From the NCBI GenBank assembly GCA_028279085.1, contig JANQSX010000018.1:1-15574 (forward strand): a stretch of 15,574 nucleotides of DNA, in the 5' to 3' direction. Source of the DNA: Bdellovibrionales bacterium (GTDB lineage Bacteria > Bdellovibrionota > Bdellovibrionia > Bdellovibrionales > UBA1609). Below, in pieces: positions 7,408-15,069 of the stretch (position 1 is its first letter; every line of letters begins with the position of its first letter). The translations under genes and the position numbers were made by a program. The notes beneath the pieces are model-generated. The model searched no databases. It worked only from the letters and a program-made list of their open reading frames with translations, and had not been told where the DNA came from.

Positions 7408-8256
7408 CTAAAAAAACCTGGAAGAAAGGGAAAATTTAACTTTTTTTGAAAAGTTAGCTTTGACTTCTCGTTGTTTATCCGTAAAGTAGCCACTCATTAA
7501 CATCTCTACCCTATAAGAAGGAAGACGGTCTAGTATAAAGGCCTCAGGTGCTTGTGGTATTGTATTTTGCTGTTGTCCAAGAGAACGAATTTCCTGCAAA
7601 TTATCAGACTCTTCATCTTCTTTTCTTGTAGGAGGTCCTTCAGGGACCGGCACTCCACTGATAAATAAAGTGAGATTATTCACAGCATCCTTTTTAAAGG
7701 GTTCATATTTATTTCCGGAAAATCGATTCTGTGCATTTTTAGGTGTGGGAGGGACAATATACAAGGGATCAGTTTGACAATAACCAGAGCTTATATCCGT
7801 TCTTCCCGTTAATAACTCATCACCCCAAGGAGCTGATATAACAAATGTAAGTTGTTCAACAATTAGAAAATGATCTCTTGATTTATTAACTATAATTAAA
7901 CCCATTTGAAACCAATTTTCATCCACATCTACTGTTATCACTCTTGTTCTGAGTGTCTCTGGCTGTTGGTCTTCTTCACTATCTGCCTCTGTCTCATCGG
8001 CTGTTTCTATAGGATCTAAGCCGTAAACATCAGCATCCGGAAACCCCCGTCGACATATTTTTGTACCCCCTTCTGTTACAATAACTTCCGGATCTTTACC
8101 ATTGGGTGCTATAAAAACATCTACGGTATTACTTGAAATAGAATTACTGGCTGTCGTTCCCAGATTACAGGAATTAGTTATTAAAAAGGAAAACACAAAA
8201 AAGAGTACAAAGAGAAACCTCTTTTGATTTCTTAAATGAGTTAATCGGCCTACCAT
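7408..8256 (-). CDS. Predicted lipoprotein of unknown function
   Basis: A 282-residue protein whose first 30 residues form a lipoprotein signal peptide: basic n-region (HLRNQKR), hydrophobic FLFVLFFVFSFLI core, then TNSC with Cys30 as the probable lipidated residue. The lipobox is not canonical, since Thr sits at -3 instead of Leu. The mature protein starts with a Ser/Thr/Asn linker, has a strongly acidic stretch (ETADETEADSEEDQQPE), two further cysteines (KICRR and GYCQT) that could form a disulfide, and a proline-rich part (LYIVPPTPK). No known domain is recognised. I chose ATG 8256, which has GGAG ten bases upstream, over ATG 8283, which lies at the predicted transcription start. A TTGACA promoter lies just upstream, and a strong terminator ends the unit. 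Confidence 0.75.
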   Translation of the reverse strand: MVGRLTHLRNQKRFLFVLFFVFSFLITNSCNLGTTASNSISSNTVDVFIAPNGKDPEVIVTEGGTKICRRGFPDADVYGLDPIETADETEADSEEDQQPETLRTRVITVDVDENWFQMGLIIVNKSRDHFLIVEQLTFVISAPWGDELLTGRTDISSGYCQTDPLYIVPPTPKNAQNRFSGNKYEPFKKDAVNNLTLFISGVPVPEGPPTRKEDEESDNLQEIRSLGQQQNTIPQAPEAFILDRLPSYRVEMLMSGYFTDKQREVKANFSKKVKFSLSSRFF

Positions 8257-8291
8257 ACTTGTATAGCTCCAAAACAAATACATACTTAAAG

Positions 8292-8318
8292 ATATTACGA
8301 GACTAGTTTTGTTGTCAA
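8292..8318 (-). promoter_or_regulatory. Candidate promoter of the lipoprotein gene
   Basis: On the minus strand, consensus TTGACA (8313-8318) and TAATAT (8292-8297) are separated by 15 bases, shorter than the usual 17. Transcription would start near 8285, leaving a short leader with GGAG before ATG 8256. The -35 begins 12 bases after the tRNA 3' end, so the lipoprotein gene probably has its own transcript. Confidence 0.5.
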
Positions 8319-8329
8319 TCTTTAGTATA

Positions 8330-8403
8330 TAGGGGTGGTAGGACTCGAACCTACGCTCCTCCGGTTATGAGCCGGATGCTTTAACCAACTAAGCTACACC
8401 CCC
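8330..8403 (-). tRNA. tRNA with CAT anticodon (elongator Met or Ile2)
   Basis: A full cloverleaf of 74 bases. The acceptor GGGGGTG pairs with CACCCCT, leaving a G1-U72 wobble at the end and discriminator A73. The anticodon stem TCCGG/CCGGA holds the loop CTCATAA (anticodon CAT), and the T arm is GTAGG TTCGAGT CCTAC. It is not the initiator: the D stem has C11-G24, and the anticodon stem lacks three consecutive G-C pairs. Elongator Met and lysidine-modified Ile2 both carry CAT, and I cannot separate them; the arms recall Ile2 of Bacillus. CCA is not encoded. Confidence 0.93.
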
Positions 8404-8416
8404 TAAAAAAATCCTA

Positions 8417-8429
8417 TTTGTCTTTATGG
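8417..8429 (-). promoter_or_regulatory. 13-bp element upstream of the CAT tRNA, identical to the one at tRNA-Ala
   Basis: Minus-strand CCATAAAGACAAA, ending 13 bases before the tRNA 5' end. CATAAA (8423-8428) could serve as a -10 box. No matching -35 is obvious at 17 bases. Confidence 0.4.
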
Positions 8430-8555
8430 GAATAACATTTAGCAATGAGTTAAATCATTTTTTCCTAGTCTGCAAGAATTGAGAAAGTTTTACAAGAGAA
8501 TGTGCAAAATGGATCAATATAAAACTGATAATCACAAATTCCTAACCTCAGAGGT

Positions 8556-10400
8556 TTATTCCTCCATATCCGCATCCATTTCACTATCTGTATCCACAAA
8601 AGTCTTTAACTTATCCGAACGACTAGGGTGTCTTAATTTTCTAAGAGCTTTAGCTTCAATTTGACGAATCCGCTCACGAGTCACATTAAAATCCTGCCCC
8701 ACTTCTTCCAAAGTATGATCACTTTCCTCTCCAATCCCAAAGCGCATTCTCAGTACCCGCTCCTCCCGAGGAGTTAAAGTAGATAAAACTCTTCTTGTTT
8801 GCTCAATCAAATTCAAATTTACAATAGCTGAAGAAGGATTGATAACATTTTTATCCTCTATAAAATCCCCCAAGTGAGAATCTTCCTCCTCTCCCAAAGG
8901 AGTATCCAAACTGATAGGTTCTTTTGCAATACGTAATACTTTCCTAACTTTATCCACTGGCATCTCCATTTTTTTCGCGATTTCCTTAGGGGTCGGCTCA
9001 CGTCCCAGTTCCTGAATAAGATACCGGGAGGTTCTAATTAATTTATTAATTGTCTCAATCATGTGCACCGGAATACGAATGGTACGTGCCTGATCGGCAA
9101 TGGCTCGAGTAATGGCCTGACGAATCCACCAAGTAGCATAAGTGGAAAACTTATAGCCTCTTCGATATTCAAATTTATCCACGGCCTTCATTAAACCCAT
9201 ATTACCTTCTTGAATAAGATCCAAAAACTGCAATCCTCTGTTAGTATATTTTTTCGCAATAGAAACCACCAAGCGTAAATTGGCTTTCACTAATTTTGAT
9301 TTAGCTTTATCCGCCTCTTGCTCTCCTAGCCAAATAGCTGTACAGGTGTTTTTAATCCACTGGTAATCCATCCATGTTTCCTTATATAAACGATTCAATC
9401 GGCCTTTTGCATCTTCTGCCGATAAATAAAAATCCCTGATTTTTTTAAAACTTAAGCCTGTTTCCTGTTGAACACGAAAAGCTTCTTTATCACTTTTACA
9501 TATTAAAAAATAAGTCTCTTTTAAAGATTCAAAATCTTTTGAAAAAGTTTTCTCTACAGCAGATTCAATCCGCTTTTGCAATTGCTCTATTCTACCAAGT
9601 AAATTATGAAATTTGATCACAATTCGATTAATAATTTTTCGATTGAAATTAACATTTTTAAAATCCTTCATTAACTCACCATTCAATTTAGTCAAAGCTT
9701 TTTGCGCTTTTTCAACCTCTGAAGAGTGATTTTTAATTTTTAAGAAATACTTTTCCGCTTGTTTTTGATATTGTTTTACACTACCAATAAGTTCAAAAAT
9801 CTTACTTAAATATTCCTCTTCGTTATAACGATGTTCTTCATCTTCTAAACCCCGGAAAATAGCCTTCACTTTCAATCGACCACACTTAAGGTGCTCCCCT
9901 AGACGAATGACTTCACTAGTCCCCATAGGGCACATTAAAATAGCCCGAATAATCTCTCTTTCTCCTTTCTCAATCCGACAAGCAATATCCACCTCTCCTT
10001 CCCTATCCAGTAATGAAACTCCACCCATTTTCCTTAAATACAACCGAACCGGATCATTATTTCTAAAGTTTTTTAACTCTCCCTCATCTTCATCTTTTTC
10101 TTCTTCAGCAAACAAAATATCCTCTGATACTTTCCCGTTTTTTAATATAGATGGATATTTTATCTCTATAGATTTTTTCTCCAATATCAACATAAGTTGA
10201 TCCAATACTTTTGCATCCGTTAGCTCCGGCGACAATTGCTCATTTAATTCATCTATATGCAAAACATTTTTATTTTTTTTAGCCAGATCAACAAGCTTTT
10301 CCATTTCTTTTTCCATTAAATTCATTTGCTGAAGAGAGGAAATAGCTATATTTTTTTTATTAGACAGGTCTTTTTCAATAGATCCTTTTTTATTACTCAT
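8556..10400 (-). CDS. rpoD: Primary sigma factor, RNA polymerase sigma-70
   Basis: Housekeeping sigma factor that directs RNA polymerase to -10/-35 promoters. Its 614 residues match the E. coli length. An acidic and lysine-rich N-terminus (1-115) holds a diverged region 1.1. Region 1.2 starts at DPVRLYLRKMG (116-126), and a long nonconserved insert occupies about 145-365. Region 2 spans KANLRLVVSIAKKYTNRGLQ to ARTIRIPVHM (372-447), including the -10 recognition helix with YATWWIRQAITRAI. Region 3 is 448-525. Region 4 runs from LTPREERVLRMRFG (542-555) to the -35 helix VTRERIRQIEAKALRKLR. A short acidic tail follows. The ATG overlaps the end of dnaG by eight bases, with GGAG upstream. This is the last gene of the operon, and I saw no convincing terminator behind it. 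Confidence 0.98.
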   Translation of the reverse strand: MSNKKGSIEKDLSNKKNIAISSLQQMNLMEKEMEKLVDLAKKNKNVLHIDELNEQLSPELTDAKVLDQLMLILEKKSIEIKYPSILKNGKVSEDILFAEEEKDEDEGELKNFRNNDPVRLYLRKMGGVSLLDREGEVDIACRIEKGEREIIRAILMCPMGTSEVIRLGEHLKCGRLKVKAIFRGLEDEEHRYNEEEYLSKIFELIGSVKQYQKQAEKYFLKIKNHSSEVEKAQKALTKLNGELMKDFKNVNFNRKIINRIVIKFHNLLGRIEQLQKRIESAVEKTFSKDFESLKETYFLICKSDKEAFRVQQETGLSFKKIRDFYLSAEDAKGRLNRLYKETWMDYQWIKNTCTAIWLGEQEADKAKSKLVKANLRLVVSIAKKYTNRGLQFLDLIQEGNMGLMKAVDKFEYRRGYKFSTYATWWIRQAITRAIADQARTIRIPVHMIETINKLIRTSRYLIQELGREPTPKEIAKKMEMPVDKVRKVLRIAKEPISLDTPLGEEEDSHLGDFIEDKNVINPSSAIVNLNLIEQTRRVLSTLTPREERVLRMRFGIGEESDHTLEEVGQDFNVTRERIRQIEAKALRKLRHPSRSDKLKTFVDTDSEMDADMEE

Positions 10401-12270
10401 ATTTATTCTCCGTATTTTTAGATTTTTTAGTCCATTGTGCTATTTTCATCAAATACTTTTCCGAGTTTTCCTTATCCAACCTCATACTGGCAGTGATACT
10501 TTTTAATTGCGCATGTTGTTTTTCTTCTTCTACCTTATTAATACAGTCCTTAATAAAATATTTAACTTTTTCCTGAGATAAATAAGCTAAGGAAGGATAA
10601 TTGTCTTTTTGAAGTTCCCGCGGATCCAACAAATACCTAGATAAAATTTGAGTGAGCGCCTCAAAACATTTCAATTCCTGCTTACTGTATTCACTGATCA
10701 CCTCAAACATCTTAATAATCCCACTATGGCTAAATTTTTCTATTACACCGGAGTTTTTAATTTCCTTATAATAACTCGGATTTTGGAGCGCTAATATTAA
10801 GAGATATAATTCCGATTTAAAAGCTAATTTAAGTGAAAGTTTTTCATAGTTTTGCTCAATGGGTTCCGCCTCTCCCTTTTTTTTATCCCCTTCCATTAAA
10901 GTCTTCTTTTCTTTTGTGTCTCGAAAAGAAACACTTACTGAGTGACTTCCACTATTTTTATTTCTTAATTCCTGTCGTTGTTTATTTAAAGCGTTTTCTA
11001 AAGCTTGCCTGGCCACTTTTTCATCAAAGCCGAAACTATCTAAAAACCGATTTGTATAATATTGCCTTAACACCTCTTTTTTTGTGTGAGCCAAAAGATG
11101 AGCTATTTTATGAATAAGAGATAATCGATCTACCCCTATCGGATATTTCTTCAACTCTTCTGAAAACAAATATAAAAAAAGATCGGGGGCCTCTTGCACT
11201 TTTTTCCAAAAATACTCCTTTCCCTTTTTTCGAATAACAGAATCTGGATCCATATTCTGATCCAGTTTAAGTAATTTTGGTGTTAATCCGGCGAATAATA
11301 GCACTTTTAAACTCCTTTGTGCCGCTTTTTGACCGGCTTCATCTCCATCAAAAGATAAAATCACCTGTTCTGTATAATGAGAAAGAAAAAAAGCATGATC
11401 TTCGGTAAGAGCCGTTCCTAAAGTAGCAACCACATTTTTAAGACCCCTTTGATAAAGACTTAAATAATCTGTATAACCTTCTACCACTACAGCCTTTCCG
11501 GATTCTCGAATAAAGGGAATGGCATGCTGCCAACCATAAAAAGTTTTTCCCTTATGAAACAATAGAGAATCTGTACTGTTAATATATTTAGCCTGATCCT
11601 CTTCTAAAGTCCTTCCTCCAAAAGCTAAAATATCCCGACCATTCTTTGCAAAAACAGGAAACATTAAGCGATTACGAAAAAAATCATAATAATGAGTTTT
11701 CTTTTTAATCAAACCTAACTTTTGAGCTAGATGTAAATCACCACCTTTTTGTTTTAAAAATAATAAGAGCTTGTCCCAATCAGCAGACGCATAACCCAAA
11801 CGAAATATTTTTACCATCTCTCCTGATAAATCTCTTTGTTTCAAATACTTTTTTACAGGATGAGAAACAGGAAGGTTTTGTAAATTTTCTTCATAAAAAG
11901 AACACACCATTTTATTTATTTCTAATAATTTTTTTTGTTCCTGATATTGTGTATTATCTCCTTCTTTCATCTGAGGTAAAGGCAGCCCGGCCCTCATCGC
12001 TAAAGTTTTCACTGCTTCCATAAAGTGAAAACCTTTTTTCACCTGAAGATAAGTAAAAATATTTCCAGATTCTCCACAACCAAAACAATGATAAAGTTGC
12101 TTATCCTGAGAAACGGAAAAACTCGGAGTTTTTTCATTATGGCTAGGAAACGGGCAAAGCCCCATATAACGAGAACCTACTCGCTTTAAAAAAGTATCTT
12201 CACTAATGATATCCACAATATCATTAGCTAAACGAACTTGTTCTATAAAATCAGGAGAAATTCTCCTCAT
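10393..12270 (-). CDS. dnaG: DNA primase
   Basis: Synthesises RNA primers at replication forks together with the replicative helicase. Of 625 residues, 1-100 form the CHC2-type zinc domain with ligands Cys39, His44, Cys62 and Cys65. The motif is CPFPSHNEKTPSF, two residues longer between Cys and His than the E. coli CPFHNE form. The RNA-polymerase core follows, with RNRLMFPVF (199-207), FGGR (217-220) and KYINS. The TOPRIM metal site has Glu264 in VEGYTD plus Asp308 and Asp310 in SFDGDEAG. The region after about 450 would be the helicase-binding domain and is poorly conserved, as usual. The start overlaps the yqeY stop by ATGA and has no good SD, so it relies on coupling. The stop overlaps rpoD. 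Confidence 0.98.
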   Translation of the reverse strand: MRRISPDFIEQVRLANDIVDIISEDTFLKRVGSRYMGLCPFPSHNEKTPSFSVSQDKQLYHCFGCGESGNIFTYLQVKKGFHFMEAVKTLAMRAGLPLPQMKEGDNTQYQEQKKLLEINKMVCSFYEENLQNLPVSHPVKKYLKQRDLSGEMVKIFRLGYASADWDKLLLFLKQKGGDLHLAQKLGLIKKKTHYYDFFRNRLMFPVFAKNGRDILAFGGRTLEEDQAKYINSTDSLLFHKGKTFYGWQHAIPFIRESGKAVVVEGYTDYLSLYQRGLKNVVATLGTALTEDHAFFLSHYTEQVILSFDGDEAGQKAAQRSLKVLLFAGLTPKLLKLDQNMDPDSVIRKKGKEYFWKKVQEAPDLFLYLFSEELKKYPIGVDRLSLIHKIAHLLAHTKKEVLRQYYTNRFLDSFGFDEKVARQALENALNKQRQELRNKNSGSHSVSVSFRDTKEKKTLMEGDKKKGEAEPIEQNYEKLSLKLAFKSELYLLILALQNPSYYKEIKNSGVIEKFSHSGIIKMFEVISEYSKQELKCFEALTQILSRYLLDPRELQKDNYPSLAYLSQEKVKYFIKDCINKVEEEKQHAQLKSITASMRLDKENSEKYLMKIAQWTKKSKNTENKYE

Positions 12271-12722
12271 ATAGTTTTTAATCTTTCTTTCACTAGTTCC
12301 ACCAATCGCTGATTGTCTGCAGAACCTGCCGTACGAGATTGCACAGTTTTTATAATTGATCCCATCTGTTTTACTGAAGTCACTTCCAAAGTATCGATGG
12401 TTTCCTCAATAAGAGTTTTTAATTCCTCATCGGAAAGGGGCTTTGGCAGATAAGATTTTATCAATGCCAGCCGTTCTTTTTGTTCTCGAACACTATCAGC
12501 CCGACCCCCTTTTTCATATTGCCCAATACTTTCTTCATATTGCTTTACCTGTTTTTTTAAAAGAGCTATCATCTGAGCATCATTCAAATCTGTTTTTAAT
12601 TCTATCTCTTTATTTTTGCATTCCGCATACACCAACTTCAAAGCCTGCAACTCAGAGATCTTTTTGTTTTTCATAGCTGATTTCATATCAGCCATAATCC
12701 GGTCTTTTAAAGAAATATTCAT
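12267..12722 (-). CDS. yqeY: GatB/YqeY domain protein
   Basis: A 151-residue cytosolic protein that consists almost wholly of a YqeY domain, related to the tRNA-binding tail of the GatB amidotransferase subunit. Its cellular role is unresolved in the literature I know. Typical features are the N-terminal LKDRIMADMKSAMKNKK helix, KQYEESIGQYEKGGRADSV, LPKPLSDEEL and the closing helix with SADNQRLVELVKERL. I use ATG 12722, two bases after the rpsU stop, instead of the TTG at 12734, which would overlap rpsU. Insertion of yqeY between rpsU and dnaG is common in bacteria outside the enterics. It overlaps dnaG by four bases, so the gene is part of the same transcript. Confidence 0.93.
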   Translation of the reverse strand: MNISLKDRIMADMKSAMKNKKISELQALKLVYAECKNKEIELKTDLNDAQMIALLKKQVKQYEESIGQYEKGGRADSVREQKERLALIKSYLPKPLSDEELKTLIEETIDTLEVTSVKQMGSIIKTVQSRTAGSADNQRLVELVKERLKTI

Positions 12723-12723
12723 A

Positions 12724-12921
12724 TTAAGTTCCAAATTTTCGCGTTTTTTTTAATGAACGCCTACGAGCATTAATAGCTTTTTTTTTCCTGGATACACTAG
12801 GTTTCTCATAAAACTCTCTCTTTTTTATTTCAGACAAAATCCCAAATTTTTCACAAGATTTTTTAAAACGACGGAGCGCCTGTTCAAAATGTTCTCCTTC
12901 ACGAATTTTTATACGAGGCAC
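12724..12921 (-). CDS. rpsU: 30S ribosomal protein S21
   Basis: Small basic protein of the 30S platform that sits next to the anti-SD end of 16S rRNA. The 65 residues begin PRIKIREGEHFEQALRRFK after the start and contain the family core SCEKFGILSEIKKREFYEKP, then a basic tail. The frame is open up to an ATG at 12978, but those extra 19 residues are unlike S21. I place the start at GTG 12921, preceded eight bases away by AAGGTGG; the stretch AAGGTGGTGA matches the ideal extended SD at nine of ten positions. This is the first gene of the rpsU-yqeY-dnaG-rpoD operon. A leader of some 180 bases is predicted, with room for control of expression. Confidence 0.95.
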   Translation of the reverse strand: MPRIKIREGEHFEQALRRFKKSCEKFGILSEIKKREFYEKPSVSRKKKAINARRRSLKKTRKFGT

Positions 12922-12926
12922 GGATT

Positions 12927-12936
12927 TCACCACCTT
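12927..12936 (-). promoter_or_regulatory. Near-perfect extended SD of rpsU
   Basis: Minus-strand AAGGTGGTGA matches the complement of the usual 16S rRNA 3' end (AAGGAGGTGA) with one mismatch. It sits upstream of GTG 12921 and decides that start. It is the most extended SD match I noticed in the window. Confidence 0.8.
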
Positions 12937-12974
12937 CCAGTTTTTTTGAGTTTTTACTTCATTTTCTTTAAAAA

Positions 12975-13058
12975 TCATCTTTGACTAGAACCAACTTTCC
13001 TTAGGAGTAAACCTTTTTTCATTTTATCACGCATAGCAGATAATACTTTTAAAAACAA
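12975..13058 (-). CDS. Possible leader peptide upstream of rpsU (27 codons plus stop)
   Basis: Between the candidate operon promoter and rpsU lies a strong GGAGG (13060-13064), followed after only one base by TTG 13058. That TTG opens a 27-codon frame ending at TGA 12975. The product would be cationic and amphipathic (RDKMKKGLLLRKVG). The spacing is too short for normal initiation, and the alternative ATG at 13034 has no SD, so coding status is doubtful. The GGAGG can also pair with CTCCT at 13003-13007, which could make the segment a regulatory leader instead of a gene. Confidence 0.2.
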   Translation of the reverse strand: MFLKVLSAMRDKMKKGLLLRKVGSSQR

Positions 13059-13106
13059 GCCTCCTTTGAAGAATTTTCTATAAAAGCGGCCGGATAAGAT
13101 TTATTT

Positions 13107-13133
13107 TTTATAGATTTTGCTTCTCAAGTCCAA
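13107..13133 (-). promoter_or_regulatory. Candidate promoter of the rpsU-yqeY-dnaG-rpoD operon
   Basis: Minus-strand TTGGAC (13128-13133) and TATAAA (13107-13112) with a 15-base spacer. Transcription would start near 13100, giving a leader of about 180 bases before rpsU. It lies between the secreted-protein gene and the operon, where an independent start is expected. Readthrough from 13186 is also possible, as no terminator is visible there. Confidence 0.4.
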
Positions 13134-13185
13134 AGATTCAAAATAATATAAATATTTTCCCATATAGCTTTATCTAAATAAATGA

Positions 13186-14787
13186 CTAATTACGTATCTG
13201 ATCATACACTTCTATAAAGTCATCCACAGTAGTCTGCACTTGTTCTTCACTTCTCACAAACACGCTTGGCAACAAACCTCTTTTCACCAGTCCCTGGATA
13301 GAATTTCTTAAAATATTTCCTATATAAAAAGGATGATGTTTGATCTGTTGAAAATTAATAAAGTTTTGACCTGTTTCATGGAGTAGTACAAAATAAGCCA
13401 ATTCAACATTTTTTCTTTTTTCTACAGGCAAGTTTTCCACGAGCTTTACAAACCGGCTATGAAATAATCTAATATCTCCGGTATAATAACTTAACCCCGA
13501 ATTCACTTCAGCATGAAGCATATCATGTTCATAAAAATCTCTCGGAGTCATTGTCCGTCCATCCACTTTTCTTATTTTATTCGTCAGGCCGATCGGATAA
13601 ATTCCTTCAGGAAAAGCTCTGTTCATAGCCATAATACCTATTTGCCCTTCTCCGGCTATGGTCGGCAGAACAATAAAAGAAGGAAAATGGCTTTCCACAC
13701 CCCATCTCCGACCGGAGGACCATGGAAATGTCTCACTTATACGTGCTAAATCCCTGTTAAATTGTAACCACCAACTATAAGTAACCTCTTTTTTACGAAC
13801 CATTAACTGCCCTTCACTTTCTAAAGCTTCCAATTTAGCTAAATACTCCTGCTTTTGTTCATCACTTATATCTTTTCTGGATAATATTCCTTCTCTCATA
13901 TAATTAACATGTCTACCAATTTGTCCGGCAAAATAATCAATATGAGTTTTATTAGGATTAATTTCTAACCTCTTAAGACTTTTCCCTACTTCTACTAATT
14001 CATTGATTTCCCGCCATCCTTTAGCATAAATCGCATCATATTCAGAAGGGAGATCGGATTGTTTTCTCTGTCCCAGATCCATCTCTTCAACCGTAAGCCT
14101 TTCTTTTTTAAATTTTAAAGCTTGAAATATTGGCTTTACCGTCTGCTCAGTCCGAGATCGAGGATATCGCTCTGTATCAGAATAAATACGAGGGTGTATA
14201 ATCCTGCCGCTCGTATCATCAAGTATTATTTTTCGTCTTCTTGCTTTACCGGATTCATGATCCATAATTTCTACCAATAAACTATTCTCATCTATTTTTT
14301 TTATTATTCGACCTACTACCATACTTCTGCCACGGCCTTCATACATAAACCAGCTATTTTGCCCCTTGATATCCTCACTCACAAAATGACGACGAAACAA
14401 TAAGCTATCGCCTACATTATAACTAAGTCCTACAATATGATTTTCCCTAAGAGTTTGGATCTCATGTTTCGGAAAACCAACTCTTTGAAGTAGATGATTC
14501 CCAAATTCTATAGCCTCACCCTCTTTTTTCAATAAAAAATTGGTAGGAAGAGTATTCATTATAGCTAAAAAAAAATAAGCACCATTTGCGTGATAAATAG
14601 CTTTTACTTCTTCTTCTTTGAGTGCTTTTCCAAGAATAGCTTCGGCTCTTTTTTTAACATCCATAATACTACTTACAAACCCCTCATGCGTAAAACTAAA
14701 AGCTTTCGCACATTCACCTGTAAAAGCGGAAAAAGAAAATACACATAAAATAATTAAGAAAAAATGACGAATATTAAAAAACCACAT
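13186..14787 (-). CDS. Exported protein of unknown function with an HDxxHxE cluster
   Basis: A 533-residue protein with an N-terminal signal peptide (basic residue then FFLIILCVFSFSAF; cleavage likely after AKA at residue 29), so probably periplasmic or secreted. I do not recognise the family. Residues about 125-200 look beta-rich (GDSLLFRRHF, SMVVGRIIKKI, SLLVEIMDHE). A charged helical stretch follows at about 240-350. Near the C-terminus DFYEHDMLHAE puts His421, Asp422, His425 and Glu427 in a metal-site-like arrangement, and LLHETG adds His470-Glu471. This could be a metalloenzyme, but that is inference from spacing alone. It is not the HExxH zinc-protease motif. ATG 14787 is preceded by a weak AGGG. 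The gene is divergent from tadA and lies upstream of the rpsU operon on the same strand. Confidence 0.75.
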   Translation of the reverse strand: MWFFNIRHFFLIILCVFSFSAFTGECAKAFSFTHEGFVSSIMDVKKRAEAILGKALKEEEVKAIYHANGAYFFLAIMNTLPTNFLLKKEGEAIEFGNHLLQRVGFPKHEIQTLRENHIVGLSYNVGDSLLFRRHFVSEDIKGQNSWFMYEGRGRSMVVGRIIKKIDENSLLVEIMDHESGKARRRKIILDDTSGRIIHPRIYSDTERYPRSRTEQTVKPIFQALKFKKERLTVEEMDLGQRKQSDLPSEYDAIYAKGWREINELVEVGKSLKRLEINPNKTHIDYFAGQIGRHVNYMREGILSRKDISDEQKQEYLAKLEALESEGQLMVRKKEVTYSWWLQFNRDLARISETFPWSSGRRWGVESHFPSFIVLPTIAGEGQIGIMAMNRAFPEGIYPIGLTNKIRKVDGRTMTPRDFYEHDMLHAEVNSGLSYYTGDIRLFHSRFVKLVENLPVEKRKNVELAYFVLLHETGQNFINFQQIKHHPFYIGNILRNSIQGLVKRGLLPSVFVRSEEQVQTTVDDFIEVYDQIRN

Positions 14788-14883
14788 AATTTTTATCCCT
14801 TATTATATTTGTTTACTCAATTTTAAAACATTAAGTGCAATATTCAAATCTATGGATTATTAAAATCTCAACTGTGAACGCTA

Positions 14884-14910
14884 ACTATATCAGAAAAGTT
14901 AAATTAACAA
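14884..14910 (-). promoter_or_regulatory. Candidate promoter of the exported-protein gene at 14787
   Basis: Minus-strand TTGTTA (14905-14910) and TATAGT (14884-14889), 15 bases apart. The predicted start lies about 90 bases before the ATG. The AT-rich setting makes false matches likely. Confidence 0.3.
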
Positions 14911-15018
14911 ATATTTTTCATAAAAAGACAATTCTATCTACCGTTTCAGTTGTATTTTTTACATAAAAGTAAAAAAATTACACCTTGAATACCTTATATT
15001 ATCCTCTACTTATGATTT

Positions 15019-15038
15019 AAAAAGAGATCACTCTTTTT
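15019..15038. repeat. Short AT-rich inverted repeat
   Basis: AAAAAGAG and CTCTTTTT enclose ATCA. It may be a weak bidirectional terminator or a protein-binding site between the divergent genes; the T run lies mainly inside the stem, so terminator activity is doubtful. Confidence 0.3.
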
Positions 15039-15069
15039 TAACCTTCAAGATTAAAAATATTAACTTTCC

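Noticed and set aside
8444..8459. AATGA/TCATT inverted repeat followed by T on the plus strand
   Set aside because: Five AT-rich pairs; there is no plus-strand gene upstream to terminate, and in minus orientation the T run is absent.
8541..8558. Hairpin AACCT/AGGTT at the rpoD stop as a terminator
   Set aside because: Only five base pairs with a three-base loop, and no T run follows on the minus strand.
9907..10200. 97-codon plus-strand frame inside rpoD
   Set aside because: It is antisense to the acidic N-terminal part of rpoD and shows no start signal.
12443..12676. 77-codon plus-strand frame inside yqeY
   Set aside because: It is antisense to a conserved gene in a tightly packed operon; shadow only.
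13088..13094. CGGCCG palindrome near the rpsU promoter as a terminator stem
   Set aside because: A self-complementary hexamer leaves no loop; it cannot form a stable hairpin by itself.
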